DNA from: an uncultured Sutterella sp. | GTDB lineage: Bacteria; Pseudomonadota; Gammaproteobacteria; Burkholderiales; Burkholderiaceae_F | Assembly: GCA_905213905.1 (NCBI GenBank) | Contig: CAJMKD010000002.1 | Location: forward strand, 124,001-188,000 | Direction: 5' to 3' | Length of the DNA: 64,000 bases | In this document: piece by piece, positions 24,178-32,361 of the stretch | Position numbering within the stretch: the stretch's first letter is position 1 | Layout: the number at the start of each line of letters is the position of its first letter | The notes under the pieces: generated by a model | Database searches by the model: none | Told to the model about the DNA's origin: nothing | What the model saw: only the letters and a program-made list of their open reading frames with translations | Translations under genes and position numbers: made by a program

Positions 24178-25673
24178 GAAGGATCGGCCGATGAATGAAT
24201 TTGGCTGGTGCCGCCGAGAACAATGGTTTCAATGCCGAAGTCTTCCGCAAAGCGCGTCCAAAGCGTTCGGCGCATCTTTACATTATCCGCCGATGGACCG
24301 AAGCGTTGCGAGAGTGCGGCGAGGTCAAGGATAAGCGATGCTTTCTCCGGCGCTGCGGCTGCGGCGATCGCTTTGAGTGCCGCCCCATGCACTTCAGCTT
24401 CGGGAGTCGCTGCAGCATCAAGCCATAAAAAAACGGGTTTCCCGCTGACATTGCCAAAGCGTTTTGTCGGTTCGTCTTCCCAAATGCTGCAGGGGATGCA
24501 TTCGGCATCCGTGAGCGCGCTGAGGACTGTTGCAGAAGGTGCTTCCCCGCGAAGTCTCGTCAAAAGCGTTTCCAGCCGGCTGTCGCCGATGCTCGCATCG
24601 ATGTATAGGACGGCATTCGGGCGGGCCGGTGAAGCGGCTTCAAAAATGGCGTCATAGTAGGGGGCATTGAGCGGCAGCAGAACGGAACGGCTGTTCCGGG
24701 CAATTTGCCACGTGAGAAGTCCCGAGAGCGCAAGCCGCGGCAGAATGACGACGGCGCATAACAAGCCCATCAGCGCCAAGAGCCATGGCGACGGATCCGG
24801 TGCGGCGCCGCCCGCAGCGAGATTCATGGCGGCGACGCCAGCGGCCGAAATGTCGGGTGCCGATGGGACAAAAGCAGAAAGCCAGCCGTAGAGAATCTCA
24901 AAAATGGCGGCGACGCGGTTGGGATTGTCGGCGAACCAGGTGCTTTCCCAGCCGACGACATAGGCTGTGCCGATGCCGCGAACGGCAATGCTGGCCAAAA
25001 GACCGGCCGCAAATGCAGCTGCAGCAAGGTGAAACGCTCTGGCTGCCATGGCCCGAACAGCTGGCTCAAGCAATAGAAGCATTTCGCCAGCGAACTTTCT
25101 GCCAGTCCGTGTGAGCTTGAGCGATGCGCTTTTTCGAATGACGGCTTCGATCAGCGTTCTTGCACTGCGCGCTTCTCCGGCGTTCTGCTTTCTAAATAGC
25201 CGGCAAATCCAGCTGAGGATCAGCGCAGCGTAAACCACAAGATTCCAGGCGAGAATGCCGAGAATAGGCGGCGAAAGCAGGTTGATGATGCGCCCGTCGG
25301 CGGACCAGCGGTCAGCAAAAGCGCCGAAGAGGTATGCGAGAAGCGCGAGCAGCAGCGTGATGCCGCTTCCGTGGAGCTTCGGAATGGGAAAGCGGTTGCG
25401 CTGTGCGGTTTGAACGGTTCGAAATGGTTTATTTGTCTCGATGCTTTCCGATTCGGCAAAAGCAGCGCACACGCGCTCGGCGCGTGCAGCGAGAAAGCGG
25501 TCGGGCGAAGGATTTTCGCCAAGCTCCCGCAGGGCAGCGAGAGACGCGCGTCGAGCGGCATCAACCGGCCAGACCTTTTCGTCGGCCGACTCTTCAAGCG
25601 TTTTGGCAAGAAGAATCTGATGGGCCGTCTGGAGCGGCAGGCGAACAGAAGCGGGCTTGTGAAGCGAAGTCAT
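24174..25673 (-). CDS. DUF2868 domain membrane protein
   Basis: A 499-residue integral-membrane protein of the DUF2868 family. It begins with a soluble helix region (to about residue 105), has helices around residues 105-120 (LLLALLAYLFGAF), 133-155 (LSPPILGILAWNLVVYAALI, a family hallmark), 205-230, and 295-320, and a soluble C-terminal domain with VLYIDASIGDSRLETLL, FLWLDAA and LILDLAALSQRFGPSADN. It is cotranscribed with the DUF3482 GTPase (4-bp overlap). Its biochemical role is unknown; a membrane anchor for the GTPase is an inference from the pairing. Confidence 0.85.
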   Translation of the reverse strand: MTSLHKPASVRLPLQTAHQILLAKTLEESADEKVWPVDAARRASLAALRELGENPSPDRFLAARAERVCAAFAESESIETNKPFRTVQTAQRNRFPIPKLHGSGITLLLALLAYLFGAFADRWSADGRIINLLSPPILGILAWNLVVYAALILSWICRLFRKQNAGEARSARTLIEAVIRKSASLKLTRTGRKFAGEMLLLLEPAVRAMAARAFHLAAAAFAAGLLASIAVRGIGTAYVVGWESTWFADNPNRVAAIFEILYGWLSAFVPSAPDISAAGVAAMNLAAGGAAPDPSPWLLALMGLLCAVVILPRLALSGLLTWQIARNSRSVLLPLNAPYYDAIFEAASPARPNAVLYIDASIGDSRLETLLTRLRGEAPSATVLSALTDAECIPCSIWEDEPTKRFGNVSGKPVFLWLDAAATPEAEVHGAALKAIAAAAAPEKASLILDLAALSQRFGPSADNVKMRRTLWTRFAEDFGIETIVLGGTSQIHSSADPS

Positions 25674-25710
25674 GCGTGCTCAGTGGGCGAAAGGCGTCGA
25701 TCCGTTCATT

Positions 25711-27402
25711 TTAGAGGCGGTCGGCCGCGTCAAGCTCCGAGTCCTTCATCGGCAGGTTCGGCGCGTCGAAGTCGTAATCCTTGGAAAAGAAAACCTCTTT
25801 CGAAATTTCATCCTTGCGGCGAATGCCAGCGGCTGAAAGCATGAGGCTGTCAAGAAGATCTGCTCGGAACGGCTTTTCAACCAGCTTTCGGGAAAGACGG
25901 TTGTCAGAGGACCAGAGAACAAGCGGCACACGATAACCGTCAGGCGTTGTCTGGGAGTGTCCTGTGCGGTTTTCCGATTCGCCAAGCTCCTGACCATGGT
26001 CGGAGATGTAGGCCCAGATGACGGGCTTTTTGCGCGAAGCTGCATGCTCGGCCAAATTCAGCGATGCATCAAGAACCAAATCCTGATAGCGCATCACGGT
26101 GTCGTAGGTGTCGACGGCCTTCATGACCCAAGGCGAGCGGTCAAGCGACTTCAGTTTATCTTCCACGGCGTCTTCCGGCCAGTCCGATTGCCACTCGGCG
26201 GGGAAGCGCAGGCTGTAGTGCGGGTGCGCGCCGATCAGATGCACGACGATCAAATGCCGCTCGGCAGGATCGGCCAGCGCATCTTCGAGCGGCGGCAAAA
26301 CGCGTTCGTCAAGCGAGCGGCTGGAGCGGCCGCCGATGCGATTCAGAAAAATCTGCTCATTTGCCCAGTGCGCGAATTGATTTCGAATGGCAAGGTCTTC
26401 CTGATTGCTGATCCATGTAATTTTCCAGCCGGCCTGTCGAAAGAGGGCAAAAACGTTTTCACGTGGTGCGGCATCGGCGTTTCCTGCATGAGCGTTTGAG
26501 GCTTCAGGGGTGAGGAACATTGATTTAAAGGCAGCGATCGTGCTGCCGTCGACGGACCAGACATTGCGAACAGTCAGAAAGCGCGTATCGCGCGCTGCGC
26601 GCTCATCGAGCTTCGGCGTCGTTTTGCGGCTGTAGCCGTAGAGCGACCAATGATCCCGTGCTGTGCTTTCGCCGATCATCAGCACAATCGTTTTCGGCGT
26701 CGGGTCTGCTGCTATGAAGCTTTCTGCGGCCTGGGCCGCTTCTTTTTGCCACTGCAGAGCGAGATTGGCCCATTGAGACTTCATCGTGACGACTTTTTCC
26801 ACCCACTGCGCCCAGTAGAGCGGCGGGAGCTGCTTGCGCCAGGGGCGCATGCTCCAGCTGAGTAGGGTGACGAGCACAAGGAGGCCTATCAAAGGACAAG
26901 CAAGCCATTTGGCTGCAGGAGCGCCCATCGATTGCGGCAGGCGCACGAACATCAGGCCGCCGATAATGCCCAGGAGCGCAAGCGCAGGAAAAGTCCAAGT
27001 CAAAATGTCGGGCAGAACGGTCGCGACGAAATCGAGCGATTCGGCGCTGTTGGTATTGGCTACCGACTCGATGACGAAGCTCGAAGCCGGTTCTGCAGAA
27101 TAGACGCGTCGGATGAAGCCGCGTATGCCGCCGTCGATGATGCAAAGCGAAAAGCCGAGAAAGGCGATCAGCTTGAGACAGCCGGCCGCTTTCGAGTACT
27201 GCTCCGCCTGCGAGAGCCAGATGAGCGCAAAAGGTATGCAGAAGCTCCAGAGCTGAAATGCACGCCAGGGGGCCGCCGTGAAGGCGAGGAATCCGCCAAG
27301 AGCGAAGAGCATCAAGCCAAGCCGAAGAAGCATCGGCTTTTGGGGCGAAAAAAGGCGTTCAAGGAGCGTGCGCTCGTTGCTGAAGCGAAAGGCGACGGAC
27401 AT
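25711..27402 (-). CDS. Sulfatase-fold lipid A phosphoethanolamine transferase-like protein
   Basis: 563 aa: four or five N-terminal membrane helices (up to about residue 190), then a periplasmic sulfatase-fold domain. Catalytic landmarks are MIGESTARDHWSLYGYSRKTTPKL (metal-binding Glu, about 245), GSTIAAFKSMF (the place of the nucleophile Thr, about 295), GAHPHYSLRFP and ISDHGQELGE (metal Asp and His, about 470). This matches EptA/CptA-like enzymes that move phosphoethanolamine onto lipid A or core. The nucleophile region is unusual, lacking the GT-x-T-x-x-S-x-P-x-M pattern of EptA, and few cysteines are present, so the acceptor may differ. It lies downstream of thiM-thiE on the same strand. 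Confidence 0.82.
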   Translation of the reverse strand: MSVAFRFSNERTLLERLFSPQKPMLLRLGLMLFALGGFLAFTAAPWRAFQLWSFCIPFALIWLSQAEQYSKAAGCLKLIAFLGFSLCIIDGGIRGFIRRVYSAEPASSFVIESVANTNSAESLDFVATVLPDILTWTFPALALLGIIGGLMFVRLPQSMGAPAAKWLACPLIGLLVLVTLLSWSMRPWRKQLPPLYWAQWVEKVVTMKSQWANLALQWQKEAAQAAESFIAADPTPKTIVLMIGESTARDHWSLYGYSRKTTPKLDERAARDTRFLTVRNVWSVDGSTIAAFKSMFLTPEASNAHAGNADAAPRENVFALFRQAGWKITWISNQEDLAIRNQFAHWANEQIFLNRIGGRSSRSLDERVLPPLEDALADPAERHLIVVHLIGAHPHYSLRFPAEWQSDWPEDAVEDKLKSLDRSPWVMKAVDTYDTVMRYQDLVLDASLNLAEHAASRKKPVIWAYISDHGQELGESENRTGHSQTTPDGYRVPLVLWSSDNRLSRKLVEKPFRADLLDSLMLSAAGIRRKDEISKEVFFSKDYDFDAPNLPMKDSELDAADRL

Positions 27403-27413
27403 GCAGAGAGCTT

Positions 27414-28085
27414 TTAGGAATGTTGGGCTTTGAGAGCGGCATCAACAGCGATGCGAAGCGCTTGCGCCGCAGCTTCAGCATCGCCCATGCCGCAGATCGC
27501 AGAAACGACGGCTATGCCGTCGACGCCCGACGAAAGAACATCGGCGACGTGAGCGAGCTTGATGCCGCCGATGGCAACACTGGGCAGAGCCGCTTCGCGT
27601 GCGATTTCGGCAACGCCCTGCACACCTAACGCATGGCCGGCATCCTTTTTGGTTGCCGTCGCTCGGTAGGGACCGATGCCGATGTAGTCGACAAAGGCTT
27701 TTGGAATGCGCTGCGCTTCCTCAAGGGTGTTGACGGAAAGCCCCAGAATGCGGTCGCTGCCGATGACGGTGCGGGCATCTTCTGGCGAAAGATCCTTTTG
27801 CCCGACGTGCAGGCCATCGGCATTGACGGCGAGCGCCACATCGGCATGGTCGTCAATGATGAGCGGCACGCCGGCTGGGCGCGTGACGGCGAGAAGCGCA
27901 CGCGCACAGGCCGCCATTTCACGCTTTTTCCAATCAGGCGCTCGCAGTTGAACAATCGTAGCGCCGCCCGCAATGGCGGCTCTCGTCGTCTCAATCATCC
28001 CGAGCGATCCGCCGCAAAGCGTCGGATCAAGCACCAGATAGAGCGGCAGATGCCGGCTCGGGCAGAAGGCTTCTCTCGGCGTCAT
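27414..28085 (-). CDS. thiE: Thiamine-phosphate synthase ThiE
   Basis: Joins HMP-pyrophosphate and thiazole phosphate to thiamine phosphate. A TIM-barrel of 223 aa with YLVLDPTLCGG at the start, GGATIVQLRAPDWKKREM (about 37-55), LIIDDHADVALAVNADGLHVGQKDLSPEDAR (about 75-106), DYIGIGPYRATATKKDAG (the diphosphate-loop, about 136) and AIGGIKLAHVADVLSSGVDGIAVVSAI near the end. The phosphate-binding QLR has alanine after it in place of the more usual QLREK; otherwise typical. It follows thiM with a 32-bp gap. Confidence 0.95.
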   Translation of the reverse strand: MTPREAFCPSRHLPLYLVLDPTLCGGSLGMIETTRAAIAGGATIVQLRAPDWKKREMAACARALLAVTRPAGVPLIIDDHADVALAVNADGLHVGQKDLSPEDARTVIGSDRILGLSVNTLEEAQRIPKAFVDYIGIGPYRATATKKDAGHALGVQGVAEIAREAALPSVAIGGIKLAHVADVLSSGVDGIAVVSAICGMGDAEAAAQALRIAVDAALKAQHS

Positions 28086-28117
28086 GGCAATTTTTCCTCG
28101 ACAGTGAGCGCTTGAGG

Positions 28118-28918
28118 TTATGAAAGAAAGTCTTCGGGCGTCAATTGATAGAGCGCATCAAGATAAGCGGCATGAAAGCTGCCGGGGGCAGGCGCGACGG
28201 CATAGGCGCGCTCTGAAGCTCGCTTGGCGAGAAGACAGGCGGCTGCTGTCGCTTCAAGACGCTCTTCACTATGCTCAACCGCGCCGCAGAAGGCGGCGAC
28301 GAGGGCGGAAAGCGAGCAGCCGGTGCCGACCACAAGCGTCGTCATGACGTGACCGCCCGTGACGGCAAGCGTTCTAGTGCCGTTTGTGATGTAGTCCGTT
28401 TCGCCGGTGACGCAAACAATGGCGCCTGAATCTGCGGCGAGGCGCTGCGCCGAGGCAAGCGCTTCGTCGGAGGCATTGGTGCTGTCGACGCCTTTGCCGC
28501 CGCTGCCGGCACCCGCAAGCGCCATGATCTCGCTGGCATTTCCGCGGACAACATCGGGCTTCTTCATGAGGAGCTTTCGAATTTCGCCGTCGCGCCAGGG
28601 TATGCCGCCGGCGGCAACGGGGTCGAGCACCCATGGATGGGCATGCTGAGCGGCGCTTTGAGCGGAGGCATGCATGGCGCGAAGACGAGCCGGATAAGGG
28701 GTGCCCACGTTGACGAGCAGCGCGTCGGCGACTGCGGCAAAAGTGGCCGCTTCTTCCTCCGCTACAACCATGGCGGGCGAGGCGCCGGCGGCGAGCAGCA
28801 CGTTTGCCGTGATTTCCTGCACGACCTCATTGGTGAGGCAGTGCACGAGCGGGCGCTTGCTGCGCAGGGTGCGCAGCATGTCTGCTGCAACGGTTTTGGA
28901 GAGCGGCTCGATCGACAT
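28118..28918 (-). CDS. thiM: Hydroxyethylthiazole kinase ThiM
   Basis: Phosphorylates the thiazole moiety in thiamine salvage. 266 aa, ribokinase-like fold of the ThiM kind: PLVHCLTNEVVQEITANVLLAAGASPAMV (about 24-52), LVNVGTPY, WVLDPVAAGG, VRGNASEIMALAG, VCVTGETDYIT and GTGCSLSALVAAF (anion-hole GTGC with the catalytic Cys, about 206). RBS GAGGAG is clear. With thiE it makes a salvage pair. I looked upstream (28919-29077) for a TPP riboswitch and saw no CTGAGA/ACCC core. Confidence 0.95.
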   Translation of the reverse strand: MSIEPLSKTVAADMLRTLRSKRPLVHCLTNEVVQEITANVLLAAGASPAMVVAEEEAATFAAVADALLVNVGTPYPARLRAMHASAQSAAQHAHPWVLDPVAAGGIPWRDGEIRKLLMKKPDVVRGNASEIMALAGAGSGGKGVDSTNASDEALASAQRLAADSGAIVCVTGETDYITNGTRTLAVTGGHVMTTLVVGTGCSLSALVAAFCGAVEHSEERLEATAAACLLAKRASERAYAVAPAPGSFHAAYLDALYQLTPEDFLS

Positions 28919-29077
28919 GGTCGGAAAACTCCTCTGAGTGACTTAAGCGCAGAGAACATAGCACAGGCGCTCCGTGAACGGAACAGCCTGCAACGGACTG
29001 ATATGCCATCGGAAGCAGGCTTCTGGGGCTCGCTACAATGTTGCTTCGCCTGATTTTCTACAGAAAGCACGCCGCTT

Positions 29078-29881
29078 ATGCTGATTCATCCGGAATTCGA
29101 TCCCGTCGCCCTTCATCTTGGCCCTTTGGCTGTTCGCTGGTACGGCCTGATGTATCTCGTGGGCTTTGCCCTCTTTTGGGTGCTTGGCCGCATCCGGGCG
29201 CGCGAAGCCTGGCGCGGCATTACGAAAGAGAATGTCGAGGATCTTCTTTTTTACGGCGTTTTCGGCATCATTTTGGGCGGTCGCCTCGGGTACTGCCTTT
29301 TTTATCAGCCGGGCTTCTATCTTGCGCATCCCCTTGCCATCCTTGAAATTTGGCAGGGCGGTATGAGCGCGCACGGCGGCCTCCTAGGCGCACTCCTGGT
29401 GATGTGGCTCTACAGCGCCCGTCGCCGGCTCGGCTTCTGGCGCACCGTGGACTTTGTCGCACCGCTGGTGCCGCTCGGCCTCTTGGCCGGCCGCATCGGC
29501 AACTTCATCAACGGCGAGCTTTGGGGGCGGCCGGCTTCGGCCGAATTGCCCTGGGCGATGATCTTTCCGCAGGCGGGCGACGGCGGCATTCCTCGGCATC
29601 CGTCTCAGCTCTATGAAGCCGGCCTCGAGGGACTGGCGCTTTTTCTGCTCCTCTGGGCGTATTCGAAGAAGCCGCGTCCCTGCGGACGCGTTTCCGCGCT
29701 CTTTGCGATCGGCTACGGAATCGCGAGATGCATCTGCGAATTCTTTCGCGAGCCGGATGCTTTTTTGGGGCTTCAGGCGCTTGGGTTTTCGCGCGGCCAA
29801 TGGCTGACGCTGCCGCTCATCGCAGCGGGCATTCTGCTCTGGGTTTGGGCGGGCCGAAAGGCAAAGGCCCGCACGCCGTAA
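29078..29881 (+). CDS. lgt: Prolipoprotein diacylglyceryl transferase Lgt
   Basis: Adds diacylglycerol to the lipobox Cys of prolipoproteins. 267 aa with about seven membrane helices. Family motifs: VRWYGLMYLVGFALFW (about 22-37), GGRLGYCLFY, WQGGMSAHGGLLGAL (HGG with essential His, about 98-112), GRIGNFINGELWGRPA (the Lgt signature, about 138-153), HPSQLYEAGLEGL (about 174) and FFREPDAFLG. It stands alone between thiM (divergent) and a permease (convergent). Confidence 0.97.
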   Translation: MLIHPEFDPVALHLGPLAVRWYGLMYLVGFALFWVLGRIRAREAWRGITKENVEDLLFYGVFGIILGGRLGYCLFYQPGFYLAHPLAILEIWQGGMSAHGGLLGALLVMWLYSARRRLGFWRTVDFVAPLVPLGLLAGRIGNFINGELWGRPASAELPWAMIFPQAGDGGIPRHPSQLYEAGLEGLALFLLLWAYSKKPRPCGRVSALFAIGYGIARCICEFFREPDAFLGLQALGFSRGQWLTLPLIAAGILLWVWAGRKAKARTP

Positions 29882-29989
29882 AGCATGCGGGCCATGGACT
29901 TGAGCGCTTAAGCGCCGAAACGGGCTTTCAGGGGCCGTTGCCGCAGGAGAGGACGTTCCGCCGGCTGAATGCCTCAAGCGTTATCAATG

Positions 29990-30805
29990 TCAGAATGCTG
30001 ATACGGCCTTCCAGAGCATGTAGGTCGCAAGAACAAAAAGAACGCTGCCGAAGATGCGCTTCAAGGGCTTCGTGTCAATCGAATGCGCTACTTTGGCGCC
30101 GATCGGCGCCGTCAGAATGCTCATCACCGCCACCGAGAAAAGCGCCGGCAGATGGATGAAGCCGAGCGTATAGGGCCAGCCCGGCAGCGCCGGATTGCCC
30201 CAGCCGCTGATGATGTAGCCGATCGTGCCCGCGAAGGCAATCGGGAAGCCGAGCGCGGCGGAGGTGCCGATGGCGTTATGCATGCGCACGTTGCAGTACG
30301 TCATGAAGGGGACGGAAATGAAGCCGCCCCCCGCGCCCACGAGCGAAGAGATGACGCCGATCACGGTGCCCGCGCCGAACATGCCGCCCGTGCCGGGCAG
30401 CGAGCGCGATGCCACGGTCTTCGAGCTGATGAACATCTTCGTGGCGGACGTGTAGACGAAGATGCTGAAAAAGAGCGCGACCCAGAAGGTTGAAAGCGCG
30501 CCGGAAATCTGAGCGCCGATCACGGCGCCCAAGAGAATGCCTGGGGCCATCGAAGCGACGACTTTCCAGAGGACGGCGCCGCGAGCGGCATGAGCGCGCA
30601 CGGAGGAGAGCGACGTGAAGAGAATTGTCCCCATGGATGTTGCAATGGCGCAGTGCACAATGTGCTCCGGCGGAATGCCTGCGTGCGCGAGAAGCATAGT
30701 CAGAAAGGGGGTGAGCACCATGCCGCCGCCGATGCCGAGCAGCCCCGCCAGGAACCCCGTGCAGCTGCCGAGCAGCGCAAGACAGATGACGATTTGCAAA
30801 TCCAT
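29990..30805 (-). CDS. TauE/SafE family sulfite or organosulfonate permease
   Basis: A 271-residue integral-membrane protein with eight hydrophobic stretches arranged as two repeats. The repeat signature is visible twice: GFLAGLLGIGGGMVLTPFLT (about 16-35) and GVISSLVGAGGGFISVPF (about 150-167). The family moves sulfite, sulfoacetate, taurine-derived anions and similar molecules; the substrate here cannot be named. It sits downstream of lgt in convergent orientation and upstream of the EVE gene, 28 bp apart on the same strand. Confidence 0.9.
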   Translation of the reverse strand: MDLQIVICLALLGSCTGFLAGLLGIGGGMVLTPFLTMLLAHAGIPPEHIVHCAIATSMGTILFTSLSSVRAHAARGAVLWKVVASMAPGILLGAVIGAQISGALSTFWVALFFSIFVYTSATKMFISSKTVASRSLPGTGGMFGAGTVIGVISSLVGAGGGFISVPFMTYCNVRMHNAIGTSAALGFPIAFAGTIGYIISGWGNPALPGWPYTLGFIHLPALFSVAVMSILTAPIGAKVAHSIDTKPLKRIFGSVLFVLATYMLWKAVSAF

Positions 30806-30833
30806 GATCGTGCGTCCGATAGAGAGATTGTTG

Positions 30834-31331
30834 TTATTGAATCAGGTTCTCAAGGATGTAGAGAAAGTCTTTTTTGTCGACAGGCGTGATCGAAAGACGG
30901 TTGCCGCGCTGCAGAATTCTGAGTCCGGCAAGCGCGGGAATTGTCCGCAGACGATCGATGCCGATCAGAGATGATTTATAGACCGCTTTGACGTCGACGG
31001 CGAGCCACCGAGGCTTGTCAGGCGAACTCTTGGCGTCGAAGTACTCGCTTTCGGGATCGAACTGACAACGGTCGGGATAGCTTTCGGAGGCGATGACGGC
31101 AAGCCCCACAAGGCCCGGCTTTGCGCAGCTCGAGTGATAAAAAAGGACGCCGTCTCCGGGCTTCATCTCGTCGCGAATGAAATTGCGCGCCTGATAGTTG
31201 CGGATGCCGAACCAGGAAACGGTCTGATCGGGCGCGGACAACGCATCGTCGATAGAACACTCGCCGGGTTCGGTTTTCATCAGCCAGAAGCTGTTGGCGT
31301 CGGCAAAGTCAGCGGCGGAAGGCTTGCGCAT
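30834..31331 (-). CDS. EVE domain-containing protein
   Basis: A PUA-like EVE-domain protein of 165 aa. Typical features: FWLMKTEPGECSIDDA near residue 17, TVSWFGIRNYQARNFIRDEMKPGDGVLFYHSSCAKPG as the core (about 34-70), then GLAVIASESYPD, WLAVDVKAVYK and a C-terminal ITPVDKKDFLYILE. EVE proteins bind modified bases in DNA or RNA; in betaproteobacteria the gene usually follows 6S RNA and zapA, exactly as here. AGGAGA lies just ahead of the ATG. Confidence 0.94.
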   Translation of the reverse strand: MRKPSAADFADANSFWLMKTEPGECSIDDALSAPDQTVSWFGIRNYQARNFIRDEMKPGDGVLFYHSSCAKPGLVGLAVIASESYPDRCQFDPESEYFDAKSSPDKPRWLAVDVKAVYKSSLIGIDRLRTIPALAGLRILQRGNRLSITPVDKKDFLYILENLIQ

Positions 31332-31356
31332 GCAGTTCTCCTGGCAGCGGTGCGGG

Positions 31357-31388
31357 AAAAAGGAAAGGGCAGTCTTGCGACTGCCCTT
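31357..31388 (-). terminator. Rho-independent terminator of 6S RNA
   Basis: Read on the minus strand, AAGGGCAGTC and GACTGCCCTT form a perfect 10-bp stem followed by TTCCTTTTTCCC. It lies between the 6S RNA 3' end and the EVE gene. Confidence 0.8.
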
Positions 31389-31396
31389 GAGGCAAT

Positions 31397-31578
31397 AGGG
31401 ACCTGCAGTGGGCCTGGGCTACGTATCCTGAACCGGGAGTTCAGGGCGGTCGGCTCCGGAGCGGAACGGGCTGGACATCGCGTGACCTGCGCTCTATCGG
31501 CTCTCGAGAATGCCAACCTTTTGGCTTTGGCATTGGTTCTAGGTACTTTGGAGCCCACGTGCTAACCACTGCAGGACT
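31397..31578 (-). ncRNA. ssrS: 6S RNA (SsrS)
   Basis: A noncoding RNA of about 180 nt, the normal size, which binds sigma70 RNA polymerase in stationary phase. On the minus strand the 5' end carries CCTGCAGTGG, which pairs with CCCACTGCAGG at the 3' end as closing stem; a second GTGGGCT/AGCCCAGGC pairing follows. Inside are hairpin AATGCCAA/TTGGCATT and CCTGAACTCCCGGTTCAGG, the counterpart of the hairpin with CCUUGAAC in E. coli 6S. The gene lies between zapA and the EVE gene, the usual betaproteobacterial site, and is followed by a clean terminator. End points are within a few bases. Confidence 0.8.
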
Positions 31579-31584
31579 GAAGTC

Positions 31585-31612
31585 ATTTTATCCCAAAGCG
31601 TTTCGCGCACAA
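31585..31612 (-). promoter_or_regulatory. Sigma70-type promoter of 6S RNA
   Basis: On the minus strand TTGTGC (-35) and TAAAAT (-10) are 16 bp apart, and the -10 lies about 7 bp before the inferred 6S RNA start. Only the hexamers and their spacing support it. Confidence 0.65.
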
Positions 31613-31646
31613 GTGCAGAAGGGCTTCGGAAACGTAAAGACGATGT

Positions 31647-32129
31647 TCAGAGACGCAGGCCAAGCGTCGCATCCTTATAAAGCGCCTCTTCGCAAAGTCG
31701 GCAGAGCGCGCGAATTTCTTCGAGCGCAGCTGCGTCCTGGTTGGCGGCGGCATCGGCGGGCGCTGCGGGTGCAGACGCAGTAGCAGGAGCCGCCTCAGCG
31801 GCTGCCGGCACGGGTTCAGCCTCGGCAGTCTGCTGCGCCTTCAGGGCATCTTCTGCTGCCTGACGAGCCGCTTCCTGCGCTTTTTTCGCTTCTTCAGACG
31901 CCTCCGCGAGGCGAGCGGCCGATTCGTCCTCTTTCTTTTGAGCGTCATATGCGATTTCAAGCGCCGAAAGGACGGCGATCTGATCGAGCGCAATCACTTT
32001 GCCGCTCGCGCGAACGGCCGACATCTGGTCGTCGACAAGCTTCGCGCAGTTCTTGAGAAGCTCTTCTTCGCCCGTGCTGACGGCGAGGCGGTAGTTGTGG
32101 TTGAAGATCGTGACGATGACTTCGGACAT
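31647..32129 (-). CDS. zapA: Cell division protein ZapA with long C-terminal extension
   Basis: ZapA bundles FtsZ filaments at midcell. The first 65 residues or so are the usual head (VIVTIFNHNYRLAVSTGEEELL, then AKLVDDQMSAVRASGK and the helix LDQIAVLSALEIAYD). Typical ZapA is about 100 aa; this protein is 160. The addition, residues 65-135, is a low-complexity Ala/Glu/Lys/Gln stretch, then an Ala/Pro run and a short coiled helix at the C-terminus (ALEEIRALCRLCEEAL). It lies between a zapB-like gene and 6S RNA, the conserved order. Confidence 0.9.
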   Translation of the reverse strand: MSEVIVTIFNHNYRLAVSTGEEELLKNCAKLVDDQMSAVRASGKVIALDQIAVLSALEIAYDAQKKEDESAARLAEASEEAKKAQEAARQAAEDALKAQQTAEAEPVPAAAEAAPATASAPAAPADAAANQDAAALEEIRALCRLCEEALYKDATLGLRL

Positions 32130-32148
32130 CGCAATACTCCCTCAGAAT

Positions 32149-32361
32149 TCAAAGGAGCGAATCGCCGCTGTTGTGAAACTGCGCAAAAAGATTGTCCACC
32201 TTGCGCTTCATGTCTTTGAGCTGCGTCTGCGTGCGCACGAGCTCAGCCTCGCGAAGCGCAAGCTGGTTCTGCAGCTTTGCGTTGAGGTCTCGCTCGCTAT
32301 TGAGGCGCGCGATCAGTTGATTCACCAGCGTTCTCAGGCGCTTCAGTTCTTCCTTGAGCAT
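32149..32361 (-). CDS. ZapB-like coiled-coil protein
   Basis: A 70-residue all-helical protein with leucine heptads from residue 2 to about 55 (KEELKRLRTLVNQLIARLN, QNQLALREAELV), ending in QFHNSGDSLL. It belongs to the short coiled-coil family (TIGR02449-like) that stands upstream of zapA in Burkholderiales, and resembles ZapB, which joins ZapA to the chromosome. The first 65 bp overlap the end of bamE in another frame; the ATG at 32361 is the only well-placed start. Confidence 0.8.
   Translation of the reverse strand: MLKEELKRLRTLVNQLIARLNSERDLNAKLQNQLALREAELVRTQTQLKDMKRKVDNLFAQFHNSGDSLL

Noticed and set aside
28919..29077. TPP riboswitch upstream of thiM
   Set aside because: The gene pair thiM-thiE suggested one, but the CTGAGA and ACCC...GAACCTGATC cores are absent on the minus strand; only a good RBS is seen.
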